Positions 34,587 through 46,321 are shown, counted from the stretch's first letter. The stretch: DNA of 64,000 nt from Atkinsonella hypoxylon (GCA_000729835.1 JFHB01000029.1:181360-245359); one strand, 5' to 3'. The notes: generated by a model from the letters alone, not told the origin. A program made the numbers and translations.

Positions 34587-34934
34587 CTTATAGCCAAGCC
34601 TATCTTGGCTGGCCCGCAGCTAAGCAAGGCAAACCTATCCTGTTAATTAATCATTCGGAGGCTCAGTGCCGCCTAGGTATACAACTGTGGCTAGGCAATG
34701 CCCGATTTGAGAAAGCCCACGCGTCTTGACTCGTTTAATATACTAAGTTCTAGATCCTAGACAACCTGTGCGGACAAAGCTAGACTTTTGTGGTAGCACC
34801 AGCCCGTGACTTTTCCTGGTTCATAAGGCCGGCGTTCCCATGCGCGAGACTCGGCACATTGTTATTATCAACCCTGTTCCTCAGTATCTGTACTATAGCA
34901 GCCACAAGTCTATCTCGTCGTATTCATTGTTATC

Positions 34935-35694
34935 ATGAAGTCTCTCACGCTCCTGTCAGCCCTTTGTGGCATCGCCTCGGCTCATTTCATTCTCAAGTAC
35001 CCAAAGCCTTCTAGCTTCGATGAAATGACGGAGGATCAAGGTCCCTGCGGCGGTATTACGCCCGATTTTTCGAACAAATTGGCTGACTTCCGTGTTGGCG
35101 GCGATGCTTTGGCAATGACGTTGACCCATCCTCAGGGCAATTGGCTTTTCCGCGTGACGACCGATGAGAAAGCCGAGTCTGATTGGGAGCAGATCTTCCC
35201 AATCGTGCAACAGAGCGGCCTTGGCGATTTTTGCGAGCCCGGGATCACTGTTCCTAGCAAGTACGCTGGCAAGAAGGGTATTGTGAGCGTCGTGTCATCC
35301 GCGACGGACGGCTTGCTGTACCAGGTAAGACAGTTTCCGAGACCGACATTGTGCAAGCACAAGAAATAGAAGAAGCGGGAGAACTGATCCAAGATGCTAG
35401 TGCGTCGCTGTCAACTTCGTCAACGGCAAGGCGGATAAGCCCTCGGAATGTAACAACGGCTCTGTCAAAGCATCCTTTGTTGATGACTCCAAGTTGAGTG
35501 CCCTTGTGGGCAAAGGTTCTGCCACGGCTGGCTCCTCCTCAAGTGCCTCTGGATCCAAATCGTCCTCGAGCCCGACTCCGTCGCAGACTGGCGCAGCGTC
35601 TTCTTTGCAGAGCTGGTCAACCACCAGCGTTGGATGGGGGAGCATTCTTACTGCTTTATGCATGGCCACTCTGGGAGGCGCCCTCATGATTTAA
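34935..35694 (+). CDS. Bim1/X325-type GPI-anchored copper-binding protein (LPMO-like)
   Basis: LPMO-like fold protein of the X325 family. Members bind copper at an N-terminal histidine, and Cryptococcus Bim1 serves copper uptake rather than glycan cleavage. Exons 34935-35324 and 35401-35694 join to 227 residues. The signal peptide MKSLTLLSALCGIASA ends exactly before His17, which becomes residue 1 of the mature protein (HFILKYPKPSSFDE). Other likely copper ligands are His65 (LTHPQGNW) and the Asp in SGLGDFCEPG. A Ser-rich linker (SATAGSSSSASGSKSSSS) and a C-terminal hydrophobic tail (ILTALCMATLGGALMI) indicate a GPI anchor. It is divergent from a metalloreductase gene, so the two likely share regulation. 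Confidence 0.88.
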
Positions 35695-36772
35695 TGCACA
35701 TCACATCTAATTTTAGGCGGCAGAAGAAAAAAAATACAATCCAGACGAGGGGCATAGTGACCTGCTCTTGATAGGCAGCGAATTGGGACAATATCATCTG
35801 TATATGATTGCTTTGGTAGTCTGATAGTGTCAATATTCTGACCCGGTACCGCAGGGCCCAAGGCGAGAGGCGAGCGGCGAGAGACGAGGCGAGATGCTCG
35901 CTACATTGTTAGTAACTAGAGTCAGGGTTGCTCTTTCCTCACGAGCAATCTTGGATCAGCCAGTTGTGGCTTCCTGTCGTAGTGGCAGAATGCAGTCACC
36001 TGTCGACCTGTCAACCTGCCATCGCACACTCAAAGCTGTTCAAGGCGGTACACCATCTGGCTGGACTTTTTCGTTATACCCTATTCCTCATTTCATCTAG
36101 TCTCGCTATACTACGCCATTCCGTATCCGGTTCGCGATTGTGCATCGCGTAGAAGCGAAAATGGACCCGAGCTCCGCACTAAAATCCCCGTGGATCACAC
36201 ATGTTCGTGGCTCGCAGCCTCGTTGCGGTGCCGCCCTGAATGCCCCCTCTTATTAAAGTTCCCCACAACATGGCTGCAATGAGCTGTTACCCCAACTTCG
36301 GGTTCAATCAAGGACAGGGTTGCATCGTCAACTCTCATCAATGTCAACTTTGAGTTGATTCGTTTCAATGCGCTGTCGAGACTAGATGATGCTTTGCTCC
36401 AATTGTCCCGATAGCCCGCAGCATCAAATGGAAGCTGCGCCATCAATTTGAGTTGAAAAAACGACTGTGGCATCGAAGTTAATCCGCCACGCAACTCACC
36501 GCTAAAGCAGGCCTAATGTGGATGCAAATTTCTATTTCCTAAAAGCTGCACGTCGAAGGGTCTCCTATGAATTGACTGAAAACCGAGAAAGTTCCTGGCG
36601 TTGAGCGCTTTGAAAGTTATTGTACGCCACCTCAGTGTTAATGAGTTTGTGTTCTTGAGACCCGTCCATAAAACCGAGCTGTATCTCACCTTGACCGATT
36701 CTATACTCGCTTCTCATACTTTCATACCTCGAGAATCAAAGTCTTACACGTTATGCTTGCAGCGATTCTAGC
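35695..36772. other. Intergenic, promoter of ABC transporter
   Basis: No gene seen. A GAGGCGAGA-rich patch lies at about 35862-35892. Confidence 0.5.
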
Positions 36773-39700
36773 ATGGCTGTTGTCTTGTCCAAATTGCTCC
36801 GCCGCCTGGCGAACCTCATCGTCGTCAAGAGTAGTGGCCAAATGATACTCGGCGGTATACCTGTTATTCCAAGCCCGAGTCTCTCTGAAGCTGATGTCAG
36901 CATTCTTATCACTCTCGCTGCGTTTTCGATTACCACATTTATTCTCTATGCCCTTCGCAACCAACTACAATCCCTCCTTCCACGATGGCTCAAACCGTTT
37001 GCCAAGGAGGAAGATCCTGAGTCTGATAAGCGTAAAGCTTGGACGCATTGGACAGTGGTTCTGATTCTCATCGCCCTTGCCGGGCTTGTTCTATCTATCA
37101 TCCCTATTTGCCTCAATCCACGAGAGCTTCGAGCCATCTTTCAAGTTGTTCCATGGCTTTCAGCGGCTCTTATCACTGCTTTCGACCGACCAACTAGTAC
37201 CCCACGGATATTGCTTTTGCAATATCTTTTCATCCTTTCAGCTGGAATGGGGATGTACTCTGCGGAATTCTTGCGTCACCACCTTCGCTCTATCGACCCA
37301 TTCCGCGTCTCCGGGGCTTTACTGGCATTCATGGGGGTCATTGTCATAGGCAATATGCCACTCCGAAACCCTGCCTGGGATACGGAAGATATCGGGAACC
37401 CAAAACTACCGCCGTCACATCATGTTCGCAGTCCAGAGGATAATCTTACACTTTTCAGATTCTGGGCCATGACATGGGTTTCCCCCCTGGCCAGACTGTG
37501 CCGTGAGAGAGAAATAACAGTTGAAGACGTGTGGCAGCTGCCTCTTGAATTTCAACATACCCGTCTCTACCTGGCATTCCGCGAGCTTCATGGCAAACTT
37601 CTCCCTTGTTTGATTGAGGCAAATAGCTTGGATCTGTTCATTGCCACAATACTGTCCATCATCGAAACGGTCGCTGAAGTCTCCAACATTCGCCTGACGA
37701 GCCGCCTTTATAGTTCTCTAGACAACGGCAATCCGAGCGAAGCCTACTTCTGGTGCGTTGTCATGCTTTGCCTTGATATTGCCCGCCAGATTTCCAAGAC
37801 GACATCCTCTTGGTACTCCCGCAAGGCGTACGAGCGATCCCGCGGCGAGACATTCATTGCTCTATTTGGTAAACTCCTCACGAGAGCCGTGCCCGGATCG
37901 GACGTTTCCGAAAAAGGACCCGACGAGGGTCATATTGACGATCCCGTCAGGCAAGATACAGAAAGAAAACGCTCGTGGAGGAGCAGGTGTTGCTGTTCAC
38001 GTAGGCATAGGAAAAGGTCCAGCTCACAGGGAGCTCCTGCATCAAACGCCAAAGTTGTCAATCTCGTTAGAGGAGACACATACGACATATCTCAGCGTTT
38101 TTGGGATTTTCCCAAGCTCGTATCGAGACCGATCAAGGTTATTGTGACAATATACTACCTTATTGACATTATGGGTTGGCCGTCAAGTATAGGCTTTGGC
38201 CTCATGGCTTTGTTTATGACAAGCAACTCGCTACTCGTACGCAAGATTGTCAAGTTGGAGAGATTGAGGACTTTACACTCTGACAAGCGAGCTCAAGCCG
38301 TGTCACACTTTGTCGAAGCTAGTCGTCCGCTCAAACTCAACGGCTGGACATATTCTTGGAGCTCCAGAATCATGAAGTTCCGCGCCATGGAAATGCTAAC
38401 GAGATTACAAATTGCACGTCTTATGGCAGCAATCTCGACGACAAACGTGATTGGCGGCACTACGTATCCGCTTGCAAGCATTTGGCTTTTCACTCTCGTC
38501 TTGGGTCAAGGGCTTCCAAATGATGTTATTTGGCCTTCTTTGCAGCTATTCAGCCAGTTGGAAGCGAGCGTCAAGGAGGTCTTCGATCTGATCTCAGCGT
38601 ACTGGAAGGCTATTATCCCTATCGAGCGAGTGAACCGATACATGGACGAACCAGACCGAGACGAAGATTCATTGGGAACCAGAGATGCCAAAGACATCGA
38701 GTTTCATGGAGCGTCTTTTGCGTGGCCATCCACCAATCACCTAGTTCTTTCTCGGCTGAACCTGAAATTTAGTAGTGGTCTCAATATCGTTCGTGGCAAG
38801 GTCGGCTCTGGAAAATCTAGTCTGTTGCTCGCTGCGTTAAATGAAATGGAGTTGCACGGTGGCGACGTTCTTCGACCCGACGAGCCCATTGGCTATGCAC
38901 AACAACTTCCATGGCTTCAAAATAAGACAATCCGTGAAAACATAGTCTTCCATCATCGATTCGACCCCTCCAGATACCGACAGGTTCTGTACGCATGTGC
39001 GCTCGGCCCCGACTTGGCCGTCTTTCCAGATGGGGATCAAACCAAATTAGAAGAGGGAGGCATAGGATTATCTGGCGGGCAAAAAGCAAGAGTCGCATTG
39101 GCCAGGACTATTTACAGCCCGTGCCGTATTCTCTTGTTAGATGATCCATTGGCTCCATTGGACCACGACACTGCTAGTAACATTGTCCGGCGCTTGCTCC
39201 AGGGGCCCCTTGCCAAGGACCGTACGATTGTAATGGTTACCCATCGAGATGATTTGGTCCTTCGTATTGCGGATCAAGTTATCGATATGGAGGATGGTTT
39301 CGCCAATGTGTTGACAAAGGATGAAATACAAAATGAGCTTGAGCACCCATACCATAGCAGTCCACAGTCAAAGATGGCCGGAGAAGCAGAATCATCTCAT
39401 GAAACACATGATGAGGAGGAAATATCTAACCTCAAGGAAGCTCCGGAGGAGCCGTCAGAGACAGGGAGTGTGCCTCTCTCAGTATACCTCAGCTACGTCA
39501 AGGCCGGAGGGTGGATAAAGTGGGGATTTCTTGCCTTGTTCTACAGCATATCGAGAGGCTGTGATATCTCCCGGGCGCAGCTACTCGAGGCTTGGGGAAA
39601 TGCTACTGCTCAAAACCAAGCAGGTAACGAGGCTCACTATTGGGGACTACCAGACCCCGGCAAGCATCCACGTGTTTGGCTTTCCGTTCTTGCTGGACTT

Positions 39701-41173
39701 TCTGGAGGACAAGTCCTGACATATGCCGTTGCCCAGCTACTTTTGGCCAAGATCTCCATTGATGCTGCCCAAGGGCTCTTCCAAAACGCCATCAACCGCG
39801 TAAGCAAGGCTACTTTTCGGTATCATGACACCACTCCAACGGGGCAGCTTAAGAACCGGCTCATTTCCGACATGGGTATGGTCGATGGTGGCATTCTTAC
39901 ACCTCTTGAGGGATTTGTTTACAACTCCATTGCTCTGGGCCTCAGTCTTGTGGCCATTGCTACACATCAGCCTCTGCTATTGATAATTCTTGGTGTGGTC
40001 TCGATTCTTTTCGTTTACTTCTTCAGATTCTATGTTCCAGTATCGCGGAGTCTAAGACGTATGGAAATGAGGTATCTGACGCCCATTATTTCCAATATCG
40101 CCGTGATGCAGGACGGCTTGGTCACTATACGTGCACTCCGCGTCGAGAGTCGCTTCCAGGATCGCCATTTGGATGCTGTAGACGATTTCCAAAAACAAGA
40201 CCATTTCTTCTGGAGCATGGCATTCTGGTTAGACTTTCGTCTGAGCATTTCGTCTGCGGTCACGCGGACCTTGTTGATCATTTTCATGATTTGGTACGGC
40301 ACACCAGCGAGTGCTGTTGGATTTGTATTGACACAAACAACAATCGCAATGGCATCGGTTCAGCAGCTGTGCGAAAAGTTTGCTCAGCTACAACTTGATG
40401 CAGTGTCGCTGGAGCGCGTTAACATGCTCAACAAAATACCTGAAGAGCCTAATGGGGACGAGGAACCCCCCGAAGATTGGCCCAGACCTTGTGACGATAT
40501 CAAGTTTGACTCCATGTCCTTCAAGTATGACGACAATCTGCCTGCAGTTCTGAAAAAAGTTACATTTGAGATCCCCGGGGGATCTACCTGCGCCGTGCTG
40601 GGAAGAACGGGCTCAGGAAAATCCACATTGACGAACGCCTTACTTGCAACCCAGACGGCATCAGAGGGAACAGTGAAGATTGGCGGCATAGATGTTGCTC
40701 GCGTAAATCGAGTCGCACTTCGAAATCGAGTCACATTCATTCAACAGGACCCGACATTATTCCCCGGAACTCTGCGCGATAATATCGACCCAGAAGGAAA
40801 GTTTGCTGATTCTGAATGCGAGAATGCCATCCACCGTGTTCTTGGACAGGAATGGAGCCTCAATTCAGTAATTGATGCAGGTGGCAAGAATCTCAGTCAA
40901 GGACAAAGACAGCTGGCGGGAATCAGCCGAGCAGTGTTGCGTAAGAGCGGGCTGGTCATACTGGATGAAGCAACTGCGTCGATTGACCGCGGTACTGCGG
41001 CCACTGTACAGCGCATTCTGAGAGAAGAATTATCGAACAGCACAGTCATTACGATTGCACACCGACTAGAGGCCGTGGAGAATGCGAATTGGTGTCTCCG
41101 GTTAGAACAAGGACGCGTGCTTGAATGTGGGCCTACAAAAGATTTGGCAAGGAAAGCTCCAAGTAAGGAGTAG
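36773..41173 (+). CDS. ABCC (MRP-type) full ABC transporter
   Basis: ATP-driven exporter, probably of conjugates, drugs or secondary metabolites, in the plasma or vacuolar membrane. The single 1466-residue exon has an N-terminal hydrophobic region of several helices (TMD0-like), then TMD1-NBD1-TMD2-NBD2. NBD1 (~650-850) has Walker A GKVGSGKSS, signature LSGGQKARVALA and Walker B ILLLDDPLAPLD, with Asp in place of the catalytic Glu as in MRP NBD1. An acidic linker (HETHDEEEISNLKE) leads into TMD2. NBD2 (~1240-1460) has Walker A GRTGSGKST, signature LSQGQRQLAG and Walker B LVILDEATASID with the catalytic Glu. Length and asymmetry are normal for ABCC. A basic Cys/Arg-rich patch (RSRCCCSRRHRKR) lies in a cytosolic loop. 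Substrate is unknown. Confidence 0.93.
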   Translation: MAVVLSKLLRRLANLIVVKSSGQMILGGIPVIPSPSLSEADVSILITLAAFSITTFILYALRNQLQSLLPRWLKPFAKEEDPESDKRKAWTHWTVVLILIALAGLVLSIIPICLNPRELRAIFQVVPWLSAALITAFDRPTSTPRILLLQYLFILSAGMGMYSAEFLRHHLRSIDPFRVSGALLAFMGVIVIGNMPLRNPAWDTEDIGNPKLPPSHHVRSPEDNLTLFRFWAMTWVSPLARLCREREITVEDVWQLPLEFQHTRLYLAFRELHGKLLPCLIEANSLDLFIATILSIIETVAEVSNIRLTSRLYSSLDNGNPSEAYFWCVVMLCLDIARQISKTTSSWYSRKAYERSRGETFIALFGKLLTRAVPGSDVSEKGPDEGHIDDPVRQDTERKRSWRSRCCCSRRHRKRSSSQGAPASNAKVVNLVRGDTYDISQRFWDFPKLVSRPIKVIVTIYYLIDIMGWPSSIGFGLMALFMTSNSLLVRKIVKLERLRTLHSDKRAQAVSHFVEASRPLKLNGWTYSWSSRIMKFRAMEMLTRLQIARLMAAISTTNVIGGTTYPLASIWLFTLVLGQGLPNDVIWPSLQLFSQLEASVKEVFDLISAYWKAIIPIERVNRYMDEPDRDEDSLGTRDAKDIEFHGASFAWPSTNHLVLSRLNLKFSSGLNIVRGKVGSGKSSLLLAALNEMELHGGDVLRPDEPIGYAQQLPWLQNKTIRENIVFHHRFDPSRYRQVLYACALGPDLAVFPDGDQTKLEEGGIGLSGGQKARVALARTIYSPCRILLLDDPLAPLDHDTASNIVRRLLQGPLAKDRTIVMVTHRDDLVLRIADQVIDMEDGFANVLTKDEIQNELEHPYHSSPQSKMAGEAESSHETHDEEEISNLKEAPEEPSETGSVPLSVYLSYVKAGGWIKWGFLALFYSISRGCDISRAQLLEAWGNATAQNQAGNEAHYWGLPDPGKHPRVWLSVLAGLSGGQVLTYAVAQLLLAKISIDAAQGLFQNAINRVSKATFRYHDTTPTGQLKNRLISDMGMVDGGILTPLEGFVYNSIALGLSLVAIATHQPLLLIILGVVSILFVYFFRFYVPVSRSLRRMEMRYLTPIISNIAVMQDGLVTIRALRVESRFQDRHLDAVDDFQKQDHFFWSMAFWLDFRLSISSAVTRTLLIIFMIWYGTPASAVGFVLTQTTIAMASVQQLCEKFAQLQLDAVSLERVNMLNKIPEEPNGDEEPPEDWPRPCDDIKFDSMSFKYDDNLPAVLKKVTFEIPGGSTCAVLGRTGSGKSTLTNALLATQTASEGTVKIGGIDVARVNRVALRNRVTFIQQDPTLFPGTLRDNIDPEGKFADSECENAIHRVLGQEWSLNSVIDAGGKNLSQGQRQLAGISRAVLRKSGLVILDEATASIDRGTAATVQRILREELSNSTVITIAHRLEAVENANWCLRLEQGRVLECGPTKDLARKAPSKE

Positions 41174-43426
41174 AAAAAATTTCTAGCAAAACCATAGAAC
41201 GTCGTGCAGGGTTCCAGCCACGGAGACTGCTATGATTAACGCATTTTTATGTAAAGAGTATGTGACGACGACATGTCCACGCCAACTGACTGGATGGCCG
41301 GTCATTTGCATCTAGGCTCTATTAATGAACACCGTCGTCAAGAAAGATACATGTCTTTTTCTTGATTAGATTAATTATTTAATAACCTAATAAGTAATCA
41401 CCCGGAATTGGGTAAACATGCCTCCTCCTTTGACCGTGACTCTAGAGAGTATGCAAAGCCATCTACACCGAATTCCCCCCCCCCCCCTTTGACCACAAAG
41501 GTACCACTTCCAAATCAGACTCTCCGAGTCATATTTCATGTTCAAATTCTTTTTAGGTTTTCCAAGTTGTCGCCAAACGCGGCATCCGGGTCAATATGAT
41601 ACTCGCTGCGCGACTTGACACTGTGCATTGCATAAGAAAGTATTGTAGAACTAGAAAGCGTAAGATAACGCTTAACATAACCTGTTTTAACTCATTATCA
41701 CACAGTTGATAATGTGTAAGATTGTGCTCTCACAGGTCATTTGGGTACCCGTTACAACAACTACTGATATAGAAGCTAATAGATATTACTTAGTGATTTG
41801 TATAACATTCTACTATACTACTACTTAGTACATAAGATTAGAAATTCTTAGAAAGCTATGGAGCTATATAGTAAGTTACTTAAGTAGGGTACAAGAAATC
41901 AAGATAAGCCAAAGCATCAGACATGATCAGCTTATAGACTGTGAATCCTGCTCCAGGCTCAGAACCTTGAGCACCTCAGAACACAAAACCTCCAGATCCG
42001 GTGCCTATGAGGTGCCACAATTGAGTAGGCGCCGTCGAAACATCTGTCTCAGTACATATAGACATAAGTCTTGTTTTACAAACCAGACCCTAGCTTCTAG
42101 GCCTTCTTCAGACGTGTACCGATGTTACTGCGGTGGCACGACGACAGCAGCCTTACCTCTCTGTCCAGGTACAATCTCTCATTTTGCGCCAGATCCCACT
42201 GACTCAGGTGTTTGTTGACGCAATCTCTCTCATGAGCTTTGCAAGATTTAGCACTTCCTATTCCTCGTGGAATAATTTCCATACGGGAAAACATAAACCC
42301 TAACCTAAGAATCTCACTGCAAAATGCTACAGGGTGTATGGCAACAAGAACGAAGTTTGGTTGGCTCTGTGCCTTGTTCATTGTTATTCTTGAGCGATGG
42401 ATTCCCTCAATTGTGCCCCTTTTCTACCCCCTTTATACCCTGTATCCGGGTAGCACTCGAGGTCATGACTCACGACACCTACCGAATCCAGCCTTTAGTA
42501 CGATAGCTACGACCCTTGACATTATCAGAGGAGCTCCTGTAGCTCCCACAGTCTTATTGGCGCCATGTCATCCTCGTAGCCTTACGTCGGGCCAGTATAA
42601 AACATCCCCTCTTCCAGTCCACTCAAATAGTATTAGGCACATTGCCAACGTGGCGAAGCAAGCTGTTCCAATGTTCTTTCTATATGTCAATTTGCAACAC
42701 TGGTTACAAGATCCTAATGCCACCGTCGTCTACATGCAAGATTAATCTTTCTGTGCCTCAAAGTTTAGAGCATCATACTTGAATTAGCATTGCTTACCAA
42801 AGCCATAGAAGCTCACAGCGTTATTGCCGGGGCATCGAAGGATTTCCTTAGACGGAGAAGCCAGACCAGACAATAACAGAGATGGCATATCGGGAGGGAT
42901 TATAATACAGTCTCCTGATTATGTGGATTGTATTGCCTAATATCTCGAGAAAACAGAGAAATTGTGCATGCAGGCTTGCCCACAGTGACAGCACGCGAAT
43001 ACTGAGGGCGATGGATGAACTTGTTTCTAACGAGAAGCACAGCCTAGGGCTTATCAGTTCCATTACATTATTGATTATTTCCGCCCCGGGATCTCGCGAC
43101 AGCTACGCTTGTCTCGAGAGAGGCATGATAGTCGGGCCCATGCAATAGGTGAGACATGCAGCGCGATGCTTTATGACATAGATTCGAAGCCCCAACATCA
43201 ATAACATCATGTATTACCAAGGAGTAGGCTGGCTGGCTGAGCTCGTTGCTGCGTCATTGAAGCCAGTCTTTAACGTCAAAGGCGCTTCTATACCGAGCCT
43301 CTGATTTGTATAAAGCAAGCTGCTTCTCCAGCAACAACCTGCATGGTACTCTACACAGAGCACAGCCCAACACAACCGAACTCAAGTACTCTTTTCAAAC
43401 CAATATTTGTCCTTTACTCTGTCCAC
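41174..43426. other. Intergenic, AT-rich, with possible gene relic
   Basis: No intact gene seen. Bases ~41640-41900 are strongly AT-rich. A 13-base C run lies at 41475-41487. The minus-strand peptide at 41628-41542 (EYHIDPDAAFGDNLENL then stop) reads like the conserved C-terminus of a lost gene. Confidence 0.4.
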
Positions 43427-44316
43427 ATGTCTGAGGTATACACCATTTCCGTTGAGAATGAGAGGGGCGCACACAGCAATTATGCCGTCTTCATGGAACC
43501 CCCCCGGTTCTCCCTTGGCCGGGCGCCATGGATGAACGTCTGGTACGGAATACACAACGTTCGTTCCGTACCATGGGCGCTTCGAAATCAGAACTGGATC
43601 CGACTGCTATGCTTGTATGCCATGTCCCCAGCATACAGAACTATCAGTACCGGATGGTACAAGCTCAGAGTCGTGTCGGCACAGAACTTCAGAATCAAAC
43701 GTGGGGAAATTGCTGACGGGCTGGTGTTCTCTAGGGACGGGTAACTACTGCTCGTATAAGCCCGGTACCAGGAGTGACGGTCATGAGCGGCATGGCCTTG
43801 CTCGGAAACCTGGGAACAGCCTCGGATCCGGGAAGTAAGCAGGCGATTCCCCTTTCGGTGTTTCGCGAGTAATAAATACATGGACTCGCCGCCGCCGCCC
43901 GAATGCCCCATAACGTTCTAGAAAAGAATCATTTCAGAATGAATCTCTGACAGAAATGTTACACTCATTGCTCAGCCACCTTTGACATGAGGGTCAACGA
44001 ATACTTTCCCACTCTTACCGAAGTCGAGCCAACCGCTGGCCAAGGCGCATTCGAAATCGACACCAGAAGCGACTTCGCTATGCCCAACAACACCTATATC
44101 TCGTCGGAATGGCAAAGATTAACAATCGAGGTCAAGTCGCGCCAGTCGCATCGGTAAGCTTTCTCCTGTTTTCATAAATGGCAAAACCGTTCACCAGAAG
44201 GGGCAGCGATCGATTTCACTGATGGGAAAGAACGCGGCAAGTCCTTCGTGCGCGTGGTTCACGGGATAGATGGCAGGTTCAAAGTTGCCTACTATGACCA
44301 CTACGACGCCTGGTGA
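43427..44316 (+). pseudogene. Broken gene of an uncharacterised fungal family
   Basis: The stretch starts well (ATG at 43427, MSEVYTISVENERGAHSNYA) and continues to MNVWYGIHN, after which the protein-like sequence (YHGRFEIRTGSDCYAC) moves to another frame after one extra base. Further on, VMSGMALLGNLGTASDPG is followed by a plausible GTAAGC donor and a later exon with TFDMRVNEYFPTLTEVEP. After MPNNTY the reading again shifts (LVGMAKINNRGQVAPVAS). The last exon ends GKSFVRVVHGIDGRFKVAYY...W and stops at 44316. At least two frame breaks are seen within coding-like sequence with otherwise normal splice signals. I cannot name the function. Sequencing error is the alternative to decay. Confidence 0.6.
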
Positions 44317-44751
44317 GCATCACGAAGCGCGGTAGACTTGAGATTAGATTGTAGTCACTCCATTGGCTATTAGATGAAGTGCACCACTCAGTTTGTTTCA
44401 AATCCCGCTTTGGGCAGTATTGGGAGACCCCTAGTTGACAATACAATGGCATGTTGTGCTTTGTACAGGGAGCAACCTCCAACATCACCAAAACAACGAA
44501 GCAAAACAGCATGGAGCTATGATGCAAGATCGGTTGACATGAAACACAATGAGGAATTTCATCCAGCCATCATTTCCTCTCTATCGCTAATGCATGAAGC
44601 ACGATAGCAAATTCTCTTAAGAACATGTCCTCGGATTGCCACACCTGTTTTTTTTTGTCCAATTCCATCATCCGCCGCCCCACGCGCCACTTGGTGTATG
44701 TAAATGCTCATGATAGCTTTTGAAATATGTCACATGCAGAGTAGGCCTATT

Positions 44752-46321
44752 TCAGGAAGCTGCGGCCTCGATTTCGCCCATTGTCCTCGGTGCTATGGTC
44801 AGATTTTCGTACCCATTCTCTGTAACATGAATGTTGTCCTCAAGTCTACCAGATGTTAGCCTCGTGTCTGCCGGCTACGTCCAAGCAACAATCTACTTAC
44901 CTGACACCACCCACCTCCCAGTAATTATTAAGGACCTCGGCATCGATGAATTTGCTGTGAACTGGATCATCAAGATATGGCTTGATAATAAATTCGCAGA
45001 AATAAACCTTGTTTTAATTCAGTCAACTGATGCAAACGGCCAAGAACATTATTCAAGTGCAACTTACACCAGGCTCGACAGTAACGACAGCCCCCGCAGG
45101 AACACGGCCACGCAGTCTCAGGTATCGGAACAGTCTGTCCTTGTCGTTGGGGTTGGCGTTACCGCCGGTATCGTGGGTGTCCATGCCCAAATAATGTCCT
45201 AAGCCGTGTGGAAAGAAGGCAGCACTAGTTCTAGCGTCCAAAATCTCCTGAGCGTCTCCTTTCAAGATTCCAAGGGCTAGGAGGCCTTCAATGGCAATTC
45301 TGTGTGCGTGAAGGTGGAGGTCGTCCCAAATCATGCCGCCCTTAATACGCATAGTGCATTCCGTTTGCATTCGAAAAACAATGGCGTAAATGTCTCTCGA
45401 TTCTTTGGTAAACTTCCCGGTCAAGGGGATAGTTCTGGTCTACATCTTGGCCAGTCAGTGATACGTAGCCTTCAAATAGTGTAGCTGAACTGAAAATATG
45501 GCAATACTCACAATGTCCGAGGCGTAAGTATTCCACTCACATCCAGCATCTATCAGCAAGTTCAACTTGCCGCTCAAGGGAGCATTGTTGTCTACGTAGT
45601 GCAAAGTAGCAGCAGCCCGCCCAGCAGCAACAATAGGGTGGTAAGGCATCTCAGGAGCACCGTTCGATACACAGTGCTTCAAAAAAGTAGCATAAACCTC
45701 TTGCTCGGTGACGGCTGTCTTGGCGCGTTCAATGACAGCTCGGTGAGCGTGGCTAGCGATATAATTGGCTTTCTGGATCATAGCGACCTCATACTCATCT
45801 TTGATGACACGGGAGATCTCGATTGCAGATTTGACGATATCGAAATCCTTCTCGGCGAACTCGAGGAAGGTAACATGGTCGGAGACCTGATTGGCAATAG
45901 CGAAAACGGTCGAGTTGGGACTCTGTTTGGCCAAATGCGTAAGAGTGGCGTTGACTTGGGTGGTATATTTGACCTCGTCCACGTCGTATTTGCTCAAAGC
46001 ATCATCGATACTAAGAGGGAAGCCGGACCACATGACCTCTTCAGGATCAGTTGGGGGGATGAACAGGGTGGATGTGCCGGATTGGATATCGTAGGCGAAG
46101 GAACAGTCGGGAAGATTGCATCCAGTAAGGTAGTAAAAGTATCGGCGCTGTCTAAATGGTTCGGGGGAATCATTATCTTCTTGCAGCTTGGTCATGCGAG
46201 CCTCGAGGTAGATAACACCGTTTGCATGAGGCTTGGATTTGCGCATATGCTCGACGACTCGCTGGGCATGGGCTTTGCCAGGGTATTTAGCCTGGAGAAC
46301 GGCCTCGAAATCTCGTTCCAT
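44752..46321 (-). CDS. pepP: Xaa-Pro aminopeptidase/dipeptidase (M24B)
   Basis: Mn-dependent cytosolic peptidase removing N-terminal residues before proline. Exons 46321-45512, 45439-45068, 45007-44901 and 44845-44752 join in frame to 460 residues, the usual length of fungal PepP. An AMP_N domain fills the N-terminal part (RRYFYYLTGCNLPDCS). The pita-bread M24 domain carries the metal ligands in order: NLLIDAGCEW..ASD, HGLGHYLGMDTHD, TVEPGVYF and the terminal RLEDNIHVTENGYENLT. All donors are GTGAGT or GTAAGT. The true ATG is 46321; the frame is open a little further without another ATG. A GTTGCA hexamer repeat lies directly upstream, in the leader or promoter. Confidence 0.92.

Larger units (their letters stand above)
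33808..34934. promoter_or_regulatory. Shared divergent promoter of metalloreductase and Bim1-like gene
   Basis: The 1.1-kb space holds six GCTCA/TGAGC pentamers (34076, 34086, 34335, 34460, 34579 and 34661), where about two would be expected by chance. One is the 8-mer TGTGCTCA and two form a perfect 16-bp dyad. GCTC is the core of Mac1-type low-copper response elements. Regulation by copper is inferred. Confidence 0.5.

Noticed and set aside
42239..42745. 168-codon frame
   Set aside because: No recognisable features. It does not start with a supported ATG context and is surrounded by AT-rich non-coding DNA.
36773..43426. Secondary-metabolite gene cluster around the ABC transporter
   Set aside because: No polyketide synthase, peptide synthetase, terpene synthase or P450 is present in the window.
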